The position numbers were made by a program, and so were the translations under genes. Below, in pieces: positions 19,672 to 28,097 of a DNA stretch of 64,000 bases (the stretch's first letter is position 1; every line of letters begins with the position of its first letter). Where the stretch lies: contig NZ_JACSPS010000002.1 in assembly GCF_014837035.1 (NCBI RefSeq), positions 511,851 to 575,850 of the forward strand. Direction: 5' to 3'. Source of the DNA: Kaistella pullorum (GTDB taxonomy: Bacteria > Bacteroidota > Bacteroidia > Flavobacteriales > Weeksellaceae). The notes beneath the pieces were generated by a model. The model ran no database searches. It saw only the letters and a program-made list of their open reading frames with translations, and was not told the origin of the DNA.

Positions 19672-20721
19672 TTAAACCACTAATCCTGAAGAATGATCTT
19701 CTGTACTTCCCGTGGCTGAAGAAAGTACGTTGATTTTATTATTAAGTTTCAAAACGCCCATAAATGCAAAAATCAGGGCTTCTTTGTAATCAATGATTTC
19801 CTTTTCGGGGATGATGATTTCTGCTCTGCACTTTGTTTTTATCCTTTCAATTAAAAACGAATTGTAAGTTCCGCCGCCGGTAAAAAAGACTTTCTTCAAA
19901 TCAAATTTTCCCAGCGTTTCAGCTATTTGAAGAGCTGCATGTTCCGTGAACGTCGCGAGTAGATCTTCAGCCATCTGATCCTGTATTAACGGATCGATGT
20001 TTTCTTCAACCCATTCAATACCTAATGATTTTGGAGGAGCGTACTTGTAGTAGGGAAGCGCGTTCAAAGAATTTAAAAGTTCCGGAATAATTTTTCCGCT
20101 GCGCGCGATTGCGCCATTTTTGTCATACTTTAAATTTAAAACCTTTGCAAAACGGTTCAATACGATATTTACCGCACAAATATCAAACGCAATCCGTCTG
20201 CTATTCGCCTTAAAGGAAATGTTCGAGAAACCGCCCAGGTTCACACAGGCATCGTATCCGGCAAAAAGCAATTCATCACCAATGGGGACTAAGGGCGCAC
20301 CGTTGCCACCCATCAGCACATCCTGACTTCGGAAATCATATACTACCGGAATTTTTACCATCGTATTAATCGCACGTCCGTCGCCAATTTGCAGAGTAAA
20401 CTTATTCTGAGGTTGATGAAAAACCGTGTGGCCGTGGGAAGCAACCAGATCTACGTTGCTTAGTTGATTCTCTCGTATAAATTTTTGAACCTGCTCACCG
20501 AGATAAAATCCATATTCAGAATTCAAGGCTAAAAGTTTTGCGGAGCTAAGTTGTGTTGAATTGCGAAGCTTGAATTCCCATTCTTCACTGTAGCCGACAG
20601 TTTCGGCATGGAGAATTTTGAAATTCCAATCACCACCATCGAACTGAAACCGAACAAAGCAGATATCCAGCCCGTCAAGGCTGGTGCCGGACATTAATCC
20701 AATCGCGTGAAATTCCATCAA
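19672..20721 (-). CDS. anmK: Anhydro-N-acetylmuramic acid kinase
   Basis: AnmK cleaves and phosphorylates 1,6-anhydro-N-acetylmuramic acid to MurNAc 6-phosphate during cell-wall recycling. The 349-residue protein begins IGLMSGTSLDGLDI, the ATP-binding signature of the family, and later contains DFRSQDVLMGGNGAPLVP and FTGGGTYNSFL. The length is close to the usual 370. A second start one codon later is possible. Confidence 0.95.
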   Translation of the reverse strand: MMEFHAIGLMSGTSLDGLDICFVRFQFDGGDWNFKILHAETVGYSEEWEFKLRNSTQLSSAKLLALNSEYGFYLGEQVQKFIRENQLSNVDLVASHGHTVFHQPQNKFTLQIGDGRAINTMVKIPVVYDFRSQDVLMGGNGAPLVPIGDELLFAGYDACVNLGGFSNISFKANSRRIAFDICAVNIVLNRFAKVLNLKYDKNGAIARSGKIIPELLNSLNALPYYKYAPPKSLGIEWVEENIDPLIQDQMAEDLLATFTEHAALQIAETLGKFDLKKVFFTGGGTYNSFLIERIKTKCRAEIIIPEKEIIDYKEALIFAFMGVLKLNNKINVLSSATGSTEDHSSGLVV

Positions 20722-20753
20722 ATAAAAACCATTTGACGCGAATTTACGAAATA

Positions 20754-21344
20754 TTATTGGCCCTGTTCGGGGATTTTCTGTGCGCTGATGTTGCCGGAAT
20801 TATTAAAAAATGTGTACTCGCTGAAATCATCTTTTGCCTTCATACCATTGGCACCGACGAGCGTCGAACCATCTTTGTCGGTAACGTACACGGTGTCTGA
20901 AGTATAAATCAGACGTTTGTTCTGGTCCCAGAATACCGACTGCATCGCGAACATCTGATTTTCATTTGTTGTAATGCGCACGTTGCCTTTCGCCTCATAA
21001 AATTTTTTCTTTTCGTTGAATTTGGCATATTTTGCCACGATTTTGCCCGGAACATTCGGTTTTTTCTTATCGTAGAAAAGTATGTTGATTCCTTTCCTTG
21101 CCACGATATACGGCGAGTCGATATATTCGTACTTCTCTATGAGGGGCGCCGTAGCACGCAGCTTTACCATACCTGAATCACGCTGTACAATGTTCGCGCG
21201 GTTGATAATTTGCGAAGGGAAGTTGGTATTGTTGTTCTGATTGACTTTTGTAAGATCTTCTTCGCAAGAAATAAGCGCAAAAAATATAGCACAACCCAGA
21301 AGGCCTGCTATACTTGAAGGAAATATTTTGTTCTGACGAATCAT
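20754..21344 (-). CDS. lptC: LptC-like lipopolysaccharide export lipoprotein
   Basis: A 196-residue protein with an N-terminal signal and lipobox FALISC (Cys27). The body has the LptC/OstA beta-jellyroll pattern: RATAPLIEKYEY, YAKFNEKKKFYEAKGNVRITTNENQMFAMQSVFWDQ, and a repeated strand-turn layout. LptC in the periplasm passes lipopolysaccharide from the LptBFG transporter to LptA. The lipidated anchor, in place of the inner-membrane helix of E. coli LptC, is typical of Bacteroidota. It follows the porin-like gene after three bases, so the two are one transcript. Confidence 0.82.
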   Translation of the reverse strand: MIRQNKIFPSSIAGLLGCAIFFALISCEEDLTKVNQNNNTNFPSQIINRANIVQRDSGMVKLRATAPLIEKYEYIDSPYIVARKGINILFYDKKKPNVPGKIVAKYAKFNEKKKFYEAKGNVRITTNENQMFAMQSVFWDQNKRLIYTSDTVYVTDKDGSTLVGANGMKAKDDFSEYTFFNNSGNISAQKIPEQGQ

Positions 21345-21347
21345 TTC

Positions 21348-22619
21348 TTAATCATAAAGACGTTTTTGGAACCACTTATCAGCGAAATTCAAACCGATTC
21401 GGAAGTTCACAAAATTTTGACGGATCATATTGTTCTCCAGCGTGCCCCGTTTTCCAATCTCCAAACCTACATCGATGCCGCTCAGGCGGTTTGCGCTTCG
21501 GTTCTCAAATGGCAGCGTAAGTCCGCCGGTGATCGCAAACTGATTGATATCAGTTCCGTTAAATGAAAGATTACCTTTCTCGTAATAAGCACCATAACGG
21601 TAGGTCACTCGTGAAAAATAACTTCTGAAATTATTAAAGTTCGGCAAATACCAACCTCCCGCGGCAATTCTGTAAGAATTCTGGTTTACAAAGGGCTGAC
21701 CCAGGAACTGGATTGTCTCACCTTTTTTATAATCGAACTGAGTTCCTAAAAACCATTTTGCATCACGACCATAGCCCGCACCCACCGAAAATTCCGTTGG
21801 GATCAAATTCTTATCGGAGCTGTACTGCTCATCGATGATGCTCATATTGGTTTTGTCGGAATTGCCGTTGTAGTAGTAGGTACTATTCATGTAACTTGTC
21901 TCCATCTGGCCGGTATTCCCGAAAGTGTAGGTGGCACCAAGCGTTAACTTGCGGTCTAGACCGTATTTTTTCTGATAGGCTGTACCCAGCGTGAAGTTGA
22001 AAGTCTTTACCTTGTTCCGGGTTTCGTAGCCATTGATAAGCTCCGCATTGCTGTACGTCAGCTCATTGATATCGTAAAGATTACCAAAATAAAAATTGGT
22101 TCGTGCGCCTAATGCAAATTCGGGTGTGATTTGGTAGGCGAGTGCAGCTTGAACGGTGCTCAAAGTACCTTCACCACGGAAAAGGTTTGCTTCTGTAACG
22201 CCGTCTTGCTCATTTTGAACCAAAACGGAGTATTTTTTTGAACTGTACGGCTGATAACCGACTCCAAATTTGACTTTCGGTGAAAGCGGGAATGCAATTG
22301 AAAGATTTGAAAGGTAAGTAGAGTGCTTATTCACACTCATGTTATCGAAATTCGACTTGAAAAAATTGTTTTCGTTGGTTGCTTCTACTTTGATTGTCGT
22401 CAGCTCAAGATTTTTGCTGGCTGCCGGGTTGCTGAAATTGAAATTATTATTAAAATCCCAAATATAAGCTGTAGAAATACCGCCCATCGCATTCACATCC
22501 GTCGTATTGTCATACTTCACATCTCCAATTCCGAAGGCGGCGTACGGTGAATTACCAATTGTTTGCGCGCTGGCAAAAAAAACCGCGGCGACCATTGGCA
22601 ACACAAAAAATTTTTTCAT
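21348..22619 (-). CDS. FadL/OmpP1-like outer-membrane beta-barrel protein
   Basis: A 423-residue protein with a signal peptide (1-19, ending in ASAQ) and a body of alternating strands: YAAFGIGDVKYDNTTDVNAMGGISTAY at the N-terminus is the plug-like region of the FadL/OmpP1 family. It ends in KRLYD rather than a terminal aromatic residue. Genes of this type regularly lie next to lptC in flavobacteria, but their substrate is unknown to me. A near-match to the -7 motif (GATATTTG on minus) lies about 20 bases upstream. Confidence 0.75.
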   Translation of the reverse strand: MKKFFVLPMVAAVFFASAQTIGNSPYAAFGIGDVKYDNTTDVNAMGGISTAYIWDFNNNFNFSNPAASKNLELTTIKVEATNENNFFKSNFDNMSVNKHSTYLSNLSIAFPLSPKVKFGVGYQPYSSKKYSVLVQNEQDGVTEANLFRGEGTLSTVQAALAYQITPEFALGARTNFYFGNLYDINELTYSNAELINGYETRNKVKTFNFTLGTAYQKKYGLDRKLTLGATYTFGNTGQMETSYMNSTYYYNGNSDKTNMSIIDEQYSSDKNLIPTEFSVGAGYGRDAKWFLGTQFDYKKGETIQFLGQPFVNQNSYRIAAGGWYLPNFNNFRSYFSRVTYRYGAYYEKGNLSFNGTDINQFAITGGLTLPFENRSANRLSGIDVGLEIGKRGTLENNMIRQNFVNFRIGLNFADKWFQKRLYD

Positions 22620-22790
22620 TCGTTATTTTTAAAAATAATGCGCAAATATCTTAATTATTACTGAATTGAAGAAATTTTACAGAGGTTAAAGTTTGTTAAG
22701 TACAGAAGCCGTTTTCATGCTTCGTTTTAATGATAATTCTCCCGTTGAATACTGCTTAATTCGCTAAAAATTTAATTTAAATATATTTTC

Positions 22791-22836
22791 GTCCTAGTAA
22801 GGACAGATTATCTTGATACCAAAATTAATATCTTTG
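22791..22836 (+). promoter_or_regulatory. holB promoter, nearly leaderless
   Basis: TATCTTTG at 22829-22836 is a perfect -7 match, but the ATG of holB is at 22841, so the transcript would start at or within a few bases of the start codon. An inverted repeat GTCCT-AGTA-AGGAC lies at 22791-22804, where an operator could sit. The nearest TTG at 22813-22815 is only 13 bases from the -7 motif, shorter than usual. Confidence 0.5.
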
Positions 22837-22840
22837 GCAG

Positions 22841-23959
22841 ATGAATTGGGATCAGATCGTTGGCCAGCAAACGCTCAAAACCATGCTTGCTAATAGCATT
22901 TCGGACAACCGTGTCAGCCATGCGCAGTTTTTTGTCGGCGCATATGGATATGGTACATTAGCACTCGCACTGGCTTTTGCCAGACAGATTTTCGCCCGCG
23001 AAAATGAAGGGTCAGCGCCTAAAGTTGAGCATCTCAACCACCTTGACCTGCATTTCTCATTTCCGGTGTTCAAAGAGAAATCGAGTGGTTTGTCCTCGCA
23101 TTTCGCAGACGAATTCCGGGAACTTGTGCTCGAAAATCCATACGCTGACAATGCCGACTGGAGCAATATTCTACAGTCGGAAAACAAACAGCTGACCATT
23201 TATGCTGAAGAAATCGATGCCCAAAATCAAAGATTTTCATTAAAAAGCTACGAAGGCGGCAGCAAGGTGCTGATAATATGGCAGGCCGACAAAATGAATA
23301 TTTGGGCTGCCAATAAGTTTCTCAAGTTTCTGGAAGAACCGCCGAAAGATACTGTAATCATCCTCACAGCCGAAAGTAGTGATAATGTTCTGCCGACAAT
23401 CCTGTCCCGTACGCAACTGGTAGAAATCCCGCGGATTGATGATGCGGAAATCGACGCAGCACTCCAAAAACATTTTGATATCTCTGATGAAAAGCGTCGG
23501 GAAATTGTTTTTCAGACTCAGGGAAATTGGAATATCGCGCAAAAACTCGTATCCGCCGAAGATGTAAACTCTGAATTCCAGAATCTCTTCGTATTGTGGG
23601 TACGCGAAGCATTTCAGGTGAAGAAAAAACCGCAGTACCTGAAAAATATTGTTTTTTGGGCACGTAATATTGCCACATGGAACCGGGAAAAACAGAAAAA
23701 CTTCCTCGAGTACTGTGCCGACATGTTCCGGCTTGCATTGCTGCAGAATTACGGAAATTCAGACTTGGTATATCGGAAAATAGTGACGGATGGCTTTAAA
23801 TGGGATGGTTTTGCACGTTACATTCACGGAGCTAATATTGAAGTGATTTTAAACGAAATTTCCGAGGCAGATTATCACTTGGAAAGAAACGCAAATCCAA
23901 AAATCGTGTGGACGGATCTTGGCATAAAGCTCTCGCGCTATATACACAAAAGTGCGTAG
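22841..23959 (+). CDS. holB: DNA polymerase III subunit delta prime
   Basis: A 372-residue clamp-loader subunit that helps load the sliding clamp. Clear features are an opening WDQIVGQQTLKTML, a degenerate P-loop region (GAYGYGTLALALA, with no lysine, as is usual for delta prime), ADKMNIWAANKFLKFLEEPPKDTVIILTAESSDNVLPTILSRTQ with the SRC-like arginine-finger motif reading SRT, and a C-terminal helical domain. The zinc-binding cysteine group of proteobacterial delta prime is absent. Confidence 0.9.
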   Translation: MNWDQIVGQQTLKTMLANSISDNRVSHAQFFVGAYGYGTLALALAFARQIFARENEGSAPKVEHLNHLDLHFSFPVFKEKSSGLSSHFADEFRELVLENPYADNADWSNILQSENKQLTIYAEEIDAQNQRFSLKSYEGGSKVLIIWQADKMNIWAANKFLKFLEEPPKDTVIILTAESSDNVLPTILSRTQLVEIPRIDDAEIDAALQKHFDISDEKRREIVFQTQGNWNIAQKLVSAEDVNSEFQNLFVLWVREAFQVKKKPQYLKNIVFWARNIATWNREKQKNFLEYCADMFRLALLQNYGNSDLVYRKIVTDGFKWDGFARYIHGANIEVILNEISEADYHLERNANPKIVWTDLGIKLSRYIHKSA

Positions 23960-23978
23960 GGCAGGACTAAATAAAATT

Positions 23979-24001
23979 AAAGCCGGAAAAATTCCGGCTT
24001 T
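23979..24001 (+). terminator. Terminator after holB
   Basis: A perfect ten-base stem AAAGCCGGAA / TTCCGGCTTT with a three-base loop lies about 20 bases after the stop. The T-run is short, so termination may be moderate. Confidence 0.6.
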
Positions 24002-24008
24002 AAATAAA

Positions 24009-24038
24009 TAAAAAAGTTGAGGAATAAATTCCTCAACT
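24009..24038 (-). terminator. Terminator at the end of the curli operon
   Basis: On the minus strand a perfect ten-base stem (AGTTGAGGAA / TTCCTCAACT) is followed by five or more T. It lies 14 bases after the stop of the last curli-operon gene, so the operon ends here. Confidence 0.85.
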
Positions 24039-24051
24039 CCCCTTGAAAACA

Positions 24052-25545
24052 TTACTCCCAATCCGGCATTTCTGCATCGGGGAATAAAGCTGTTCGTGTA
24101 ATATCTTGCAAGGTTACTTTCATAATATTCTTCACTGAAATACCGTCATTGGAAGTGTTTGTAAAGATTACCTCGGCATTGTTGGGTGAAAATCTGGGAT
24201 CCAGGTCATTTGTACCGTCCGGCTTTTCGCTCGCGACCGACACGTCGGTGACATCTCCTGTCTGCATATTGTGAATGAAAATATGCGTATTGAGCTGACG
24301 GTAATTATTGTCCTGATGCCCGCTGATATCGTACGTATAGAGCAAGAGATTACCATCAACCGAAAAGTTAAGACCTCCGGCGGCGCCGTTTACGTTTTCA
24401 AGCACCGTTTTTATCACGTTTCCAAGCATATCAATCACGATTATTTTGGCATTGTATCCGTTTGGATCGTTTGTTTTCAGTGCAATCATACTACCATCAT
24501 AGCTCCAGTCACATTCAGAAATTAAACTTCCGTCAGGCGTCGTGTACACAAGTTCAAGGCCGCTGCCGTCTTTGTTAATTCTGTAAAGTTTAGTAAAACT
24601 CGGGTATAGAAGTTCCTTGCCGTTGGTACTCCAGGAGAAGTCGAGCTCGGCATTATTGAAACCTCCAACAGGAATCGTGGTGACCTGGAATGCTTGTGAA
24701 CCGTCTGGTTTGGCAGTAAAAATATGTGTGCTACCGCCGGTAGTTCTCAGAAATGCGAGCTGCTGTGCATTCTGGCTTAAACGTGGACGCCAACTGTTTG
24801 CAGAAAGTGCCGTGAAATTAAAGTTGCTGCCGGCTTCGTTGCTTGAGACGATGTAATAATTTCCATTAGACTTTTTTACATAGTGAAATCTGTTATTGGG
24901 AACCGAATTGGTCTTAAACCGAAATACCGGACTGTTTACGGCGGGATTTACGCCATCGCTTACGCTGACCTGCCAATAATAGGTTACTCCAAACTTCAGA
25001 TTTTCAAGGAAATAATGTTTCTCCGTTAAATCTTTGATTTCAATGACATTCTGGTCGAAATCATTCTTTACCGTCAACGTATATTTTAATACATCCAGCG
25101 AGTCCGGATCTGTAGCGCTCCATGACAGGTCGACTGACAACGGTTGGTCCACCGCATTATCAGTCGGGCTAAGCAAAACCGGTGCTGATGGTGGAGAGTT
25201 CAATGATTCGTCATCACTCATTTCCAAAACAACAGACACATTCTGCCCTCCATTTTTAATACTGATTCCCTGCAAAGTCGTTACATAGCCTGATAGTTCC
25301 GCTCTTAAAGAGTATTCGCCAACAGGTATTTCTGCGATTTCAAAACTACCGTCATCTTTGGTAAAAACAGTTTGCGTAGATGGTGCGGTATAGATTTTTA
25401 CATTTTTCAAAGGTTGATTAGTTCCTTTTTTGATTACGGTTCCTTTTACAGTTCCTGTCTGCACTTTGCTCACGAGCTCCTCACTGCAGGAGGTGAGCGA
25501 AAATAAAATAACGAAGGCAGTGAATATATTGAGTAAATTTTTCAT
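24052..25545 (-). CDS. Curli-operon lipoprotein with CarboxypepD_reg, Fn3-like and PD40/TolB-like regions
   Basis: A 497-residue lipoprotein (lipobox LTSC, Cys20). Residues 30-110 form a carboxypeptidase-regulatory beta domain (GTVKGTVIKKGTNQPLKNVKIYT, then DDGSFEIAEIPVGEYSLRAELSGY). Residues 118-215 look like an Fn3-type domain (PSAPVLLSPTDNAVDQPLSVDLSWSATDPD, YYWQVSVSDG). Residues 220-497 contain repeated WSTNGKELLY/WSYDGSMIAL/FSPNNAEVIFT units, typical of a PD40/TolB beta-propeller. It is the last gene of the curli operon, four bases after csgG. It may act at the outer membrane in curli anchoring or export, which is inference from position only. Confidence 0.82.
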   Translation of the reverse strand: MKNLLNIFTAFVILFSLTSCSEELVSKVQTGTVKGTVIKKGTNQPLKNVKIYTAPSTQTVFTKDDGSFEIAEIPVGEYSLRAELSGYVTTLQGISIKNGGQNVSVVLEMSDDESLNSPPSAPVLLSPTDNAVDQPLSVDLSWSATDPDSLDVLKYTLTVKNDFDQNVIEIKDLTEKHYFLENLKFGVTYYWQVSVSDGVNPAVNSPVFRFKTNSVPNNRFHYVKKSNGNYYIVSSNEAGSNFNFTALSANSWRPRLSQNAQQLAFLRTTGGSTHIFTAKPDGSQAFQVTTIPVGGFNNAELDFSWSTNGKELLYPSFTKLYRINKDGSGLELVYTTPDGSLISECDWSYDGSMIALKTNDPNGYNAKIIVIDMLGNVIKTVLENVNGAAGGLNFSVDGNLLLYTYDISGHQDNNYRQLNTHIFIHNMQTGDVTDVSVASEKPDGTNDLDPRFSPNNAEVIFTNTSNDGISVKNIMKVTLQDITRTALFPDAEMPDWE

Positions 25546-25549
25546 GTTT

Positions 25550-26920
25550 TTAATTATTAGCTTTTTTAGAACCGAAATAATAATTCACACCGATGCCAAT
25601 CCGTACACCCTGGTCTTTTTGTGAGCCGTTCACGAATCCATCCCAGTCATCGGTGAAACCGAAATCATACTGGCTCGAAAGACGCAGCGCGAGATTTTGA
25701 TTAAGCAAATATTCAAGTCCGCCGCCTACCTGGGCTTTGTAACGAGGCTTATCTGGAAGAAAAAAAGTACCGGCACCAGCGTAAACAAAAGGACTCAGCT
25801 TAACTTTTGGAATCATCAGATACTCTAAATTCACTTCAGAAACGAAAACATTTCTCCTAATGATGTCCTTATTTTCAATCGTTACATTGCTGACGTTAAT
25901 TTCAGCGTTGATGTACTCGGAAAGGAAATACTTCAGTCCGACTTTTCCGCCAATATTCATTTTAGCATCTACATAATCACCTTTGATTGTGAAAGCCTCA
26001 AGATTCCCAAAAGCAGCCCACTTACCGCGATTACTCTGTGGAAACTTGTTTCCGACAATCCTTTGGTCGTTCACTTTTTCCTCCGTACGGTAATTGGCAA
26101 CGATTTTATCGAAATCGGTAGGATTAGCGAGCTTATTAGCCCATAAATTATCACGTACACCTTCGACAATCAGAGAATGAACAGCCTTTTCTATAGCCTC
26201 AGTCACTGCAAGATGTACGGGCTCATTCTGGGTAATACCTATATCCGATTCCAAAAGTCTTTCCGTATCTACAAACCGGAAAAAATTTCCGTTAATGCTT
26301 GTCGACAGGATGGTTTTAGACGTATAAACGGTCTTCAAAATTTCGCCGGACGAGGTTGACACCGCCCGTAAGTAAACCGTAATCCGGTCCTGCCTGTATT
26401 GGGCGCCAGCTCCGAGTCCAAAATAACGCGCCCCGATCCCGCCGGTCATCACATTGGTGTCATACGAGATCACACCGCCTTCGAGTATAATACCCGCAAA
26501 TAGAAGTGGTGGCAATAGGGCTGCCTCATTGGCGTCATTCCCTGCATATTCCTTTCGGGTACTGCGGATGATTTGCCTTTCATTGAGGAGATTACCTATG
26601 TTTTCGCGCTCGATTGGCGTAAACCAGCGGCTGTCTTCCAGTGCTTTGAGTAAAATAGGCGTCGTTCCCTGGGGAATGGCCGTGCTCCAGCTCGCGCCAG
26701 TTTCCGAGGCTTTGTATTGCCCGGTTTGATCGCGGAATTTGTATACACCAACCACGATTTTTTCCTTTGGTGCAGGAAGATTTTTAATTTCGGGCGTGTA
26801 AGGTGTTACTTCACCGAGTGTTGATTTCTCGCCGGTAGCAGGTAAATTAAAGAGGGTGCAACTGGTAAAAAAAATTAATGGTGTTAAAAGTGCAATTTTG
26901 GTTAGCTTGTTTGTTTTCAT
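25550..26920 (-). CDS. csgG: CsgG-type curli secretion lipoprotein with C-terminal barrel extension
   Basis: CsgG forms the nonameric outer-membrane pore that exports curli subunits. Residues 45-262 are the CsgG domain (KIVVGVYKFRDQTGQYK, RWFTPIERENIGNLLNERQIIRSTR, LEGGVISYDTNVMTGGIGARYFGLGAGAQYRQDRITVYLRAVST), and Cys21 in FFTSC is the lipidation site. E. coli CsgG is about 277 residues; this protein has 456. Residues about 300-452 form an added block of amphipathic strands (FGNLEAFTIKGDYVDAKMNIGGKVGLKYFL to RIGIGVNYYFGS) that looks like an OmpA-type eight-stranded barrel. The curli context, with csgF and csgE upstream, confirms the role. Confidence 0.9.
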   Translation of the reverse strand: MKTNKLTKIALLTPLIFFTSCTLFNLPATGEKSTLGEVTPYTPEIKNLPAPKEKIVVGVYKFRDQTGQYKASETGASWSTAIPQGTTPILLKALEDSRWFTPIERENIGNLLNERQIIRSTRKEYAGNDANEAALLPPLLFAGIILEGGVISYDTNVMTGGIGARYFGLGAGAQYRQDRITVYLRAVSTSSGEILKTVYTSKTILSTSINGNFFRFVDTERLLESDIGITQNEPVHLAVTEAIEKAVHSLIVEGVRDNLWANKLANPTDFDKIVANYRTEEKVNDQRIVGNKFPQSNRGKWAAFGNLEAFTIKGDYVDAKMNIGGKVGLKYFLSEYINAEINVSNVTIENKDIIRRNVFVSEVNLEYLMIPKVKLSPFVYAGAGTFFLPDKPRYKAQVGGGLEYLLNQNLALRLSSQYDFGFTDDWDGFVNGSQKDQGVRIGIGVNYYFGSKKANN

Positions 26921-26948
26921 GGGGATATTTTCAAGGGGTTGAATAATT

Positions 26949-27356
26949 TTAGCCGCCGCCCGGTATGACGATTTCAGACTGTTCGCCGGTGTCCGTGTTC
27001 AGAATAGTAATGAGCAGACCCTGACCGGTTTGGGTGACCTCCAGAAATATGGAGCCAAATACGTACGTTCCGGGCTGCAGTTCTCCGTCACCGAACTGAT
27101 CGCCGAACAGCTTTCGGGATAATTCCGATAAAATCTGACGGTTTAAGTTTTCCGTAAAACTGTCAAGAGAGCTAGTTCTGCCGAGCGTAGAGCGCGAACT
27201 ATTATCAAACTGATTTTGCGCGGTAGCAGAACTTAGCAACCATTGATAATTAAAAGTATCACCTCCAAAAGCGGGGTTGATTGGCTTGTAAACCAGTTGC
27301 TGAGCAAAAATGTAAAATGGCGCACAGAGAAGTGCTATTAAAATATATTTTTTCAT
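26949..27356 (-). CDS. csgF: Curli assembly factor CsgF
   Basis: CsgF couples CsgG to nucleation of the curlin at the cell surface. The 135-residue protein has a signal peptide (1-18) and the CsgF hallmark VYKPINPAFGGDTFNYQWLLSSATAQNQF, which parallels RNPNFGG...LLNSAQAQN in E. coli CsgF. The end carries the GQGLLITILNTDTGEQSEIVIPG segment. I start at ATG 27356: the frame is open for 15 more codons, but these overlap csgE and lack family resemblance. It is four bases from csgE and 28 bases from csgG. Confidence 0.92.
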   Translation of the reverse strand: MKKYILIALLCAPFYIFAQQLVYKPINPAFGGDTFNYQWLLSSATAQNQFDNSSRSTLGRTSSLDSFTENLNRQILSELSRKLFGDQFGDGELQPGTYVFGSIFLEVTQTGQGLLITILNTDTGEQSEIVIPGGG

Positions 27357-27360
27357 GAAC

Positions 27361-28083
27361 TTAATATTTAAACTGATTATTACGTACGCTGCTCTTCGCA
27401 TTGTAATCCTCCAGAATAGCGAGTGTACGTGTGACTTCTTCAGCTATTGCCTCATCATCAGCCCGCGGTACAAATACGTAAACAAGCTGATCGTCATACA
27501 TCACGGTAACACGCGTACTGCGGCCAAATCCCGGCAATTCGGCTACCGTTACTGTACCCTGGAATTTTTTCGGCAGTTGATTATACTTCATAAAAAATGC
27601 GTCATAAAACTGTTGACCAATTCGGGTTTTTGTTTCATCGATTGTTAATCCGGAAAGTTCAAGCTTGTTTTCAGGTATGTAACTTACTTCTTTGGCGAAC
27701 TGTGCACCATTGATCTCCAGACTGTCTTTAGACAATAATGCGTCGGTCTCTTCATCTTTTACAAAGAGGTATACCTTCAATCCGTCATTTTTCTGGAGAT
27801 TAAAGTTAGTTTCTGCAAGTGTTTTGGTTTCGTGGGGAGTGATTGAAAATTTACCGCTTTGTTTATTGCTGGAACTTCCTGATTGTCCTTTTTTCACAGA
27901 AACCATGATGTAATTTAAGCTGTGATAAGTATCTGAGGTACTTATAGCTGCTGCTCTTATTTGTAAAGAGCCTTCTTTTTGTTCGGTTATGATTTTTGCG
28001 GTAACGCCGTGCTGCGACTGAGCAGAACTTTTGGCGACCACAAAAAATATTCCCAGAATCGTGGCGAGAGTTTTCATTTTCAA
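27361..28083 (-). CDS. csgE: CsgE curli adaptor with an N-terminal CsgC/CsgH-like domain
   Basis: Residues 140-240 are a CsgE domain (LELSGLTIDETKTRIGQQFYDAFFMKYNQLPKKFQGTVTVAELPGFGRSTRVTVMY...), which caps CsgG and delivers curlin to the pore. E. coli CsgE is about 129 residues; this protein has 240. After the signal peptide (about 1-21), residues 24-124 contain VSVKKGQSGSSSNKQSGKFSI followed by a second strand-rich half. This is close to the E. coli CsgC segment with REGSSGQSQTKQ, the curlin-amyloid inhibitor. The CxC of CsgC is missing. The gene sits between the CsgB-like gene and csgF. Confidence 0.88.
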   Translation of the reverse strand: MKMKTLATILGIFFVVAKSSAQSQHGVTAKIITEQKEGSLQIRAAAISTSDTYHSLNYIMVSVKKGQSGSSSNKQSGKFSITPHETKTLAETNFNLQKNDGLKVYLFVKDEETDALLSKDSLEINGAQFAKEVSYIPENKLELSGLTIDETKTRIGQQFYDAFFMKYNQLPKKFQGTVTVAELPGFGRSTRVTVMYDDQLVYVFVPRADDEAIAEEVTRTLAILEDYNAKSSVRNNQFKY

Positions 28084-28097
28084 GGGGTGGGGTTGTT

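Noticed and set aside
22841-23959. A broken P-loop suggesting a decayed clamp-loader gene
   Set aside because: Delta prime subunits normally lack a working P-loop, so the absent lysine is expected.
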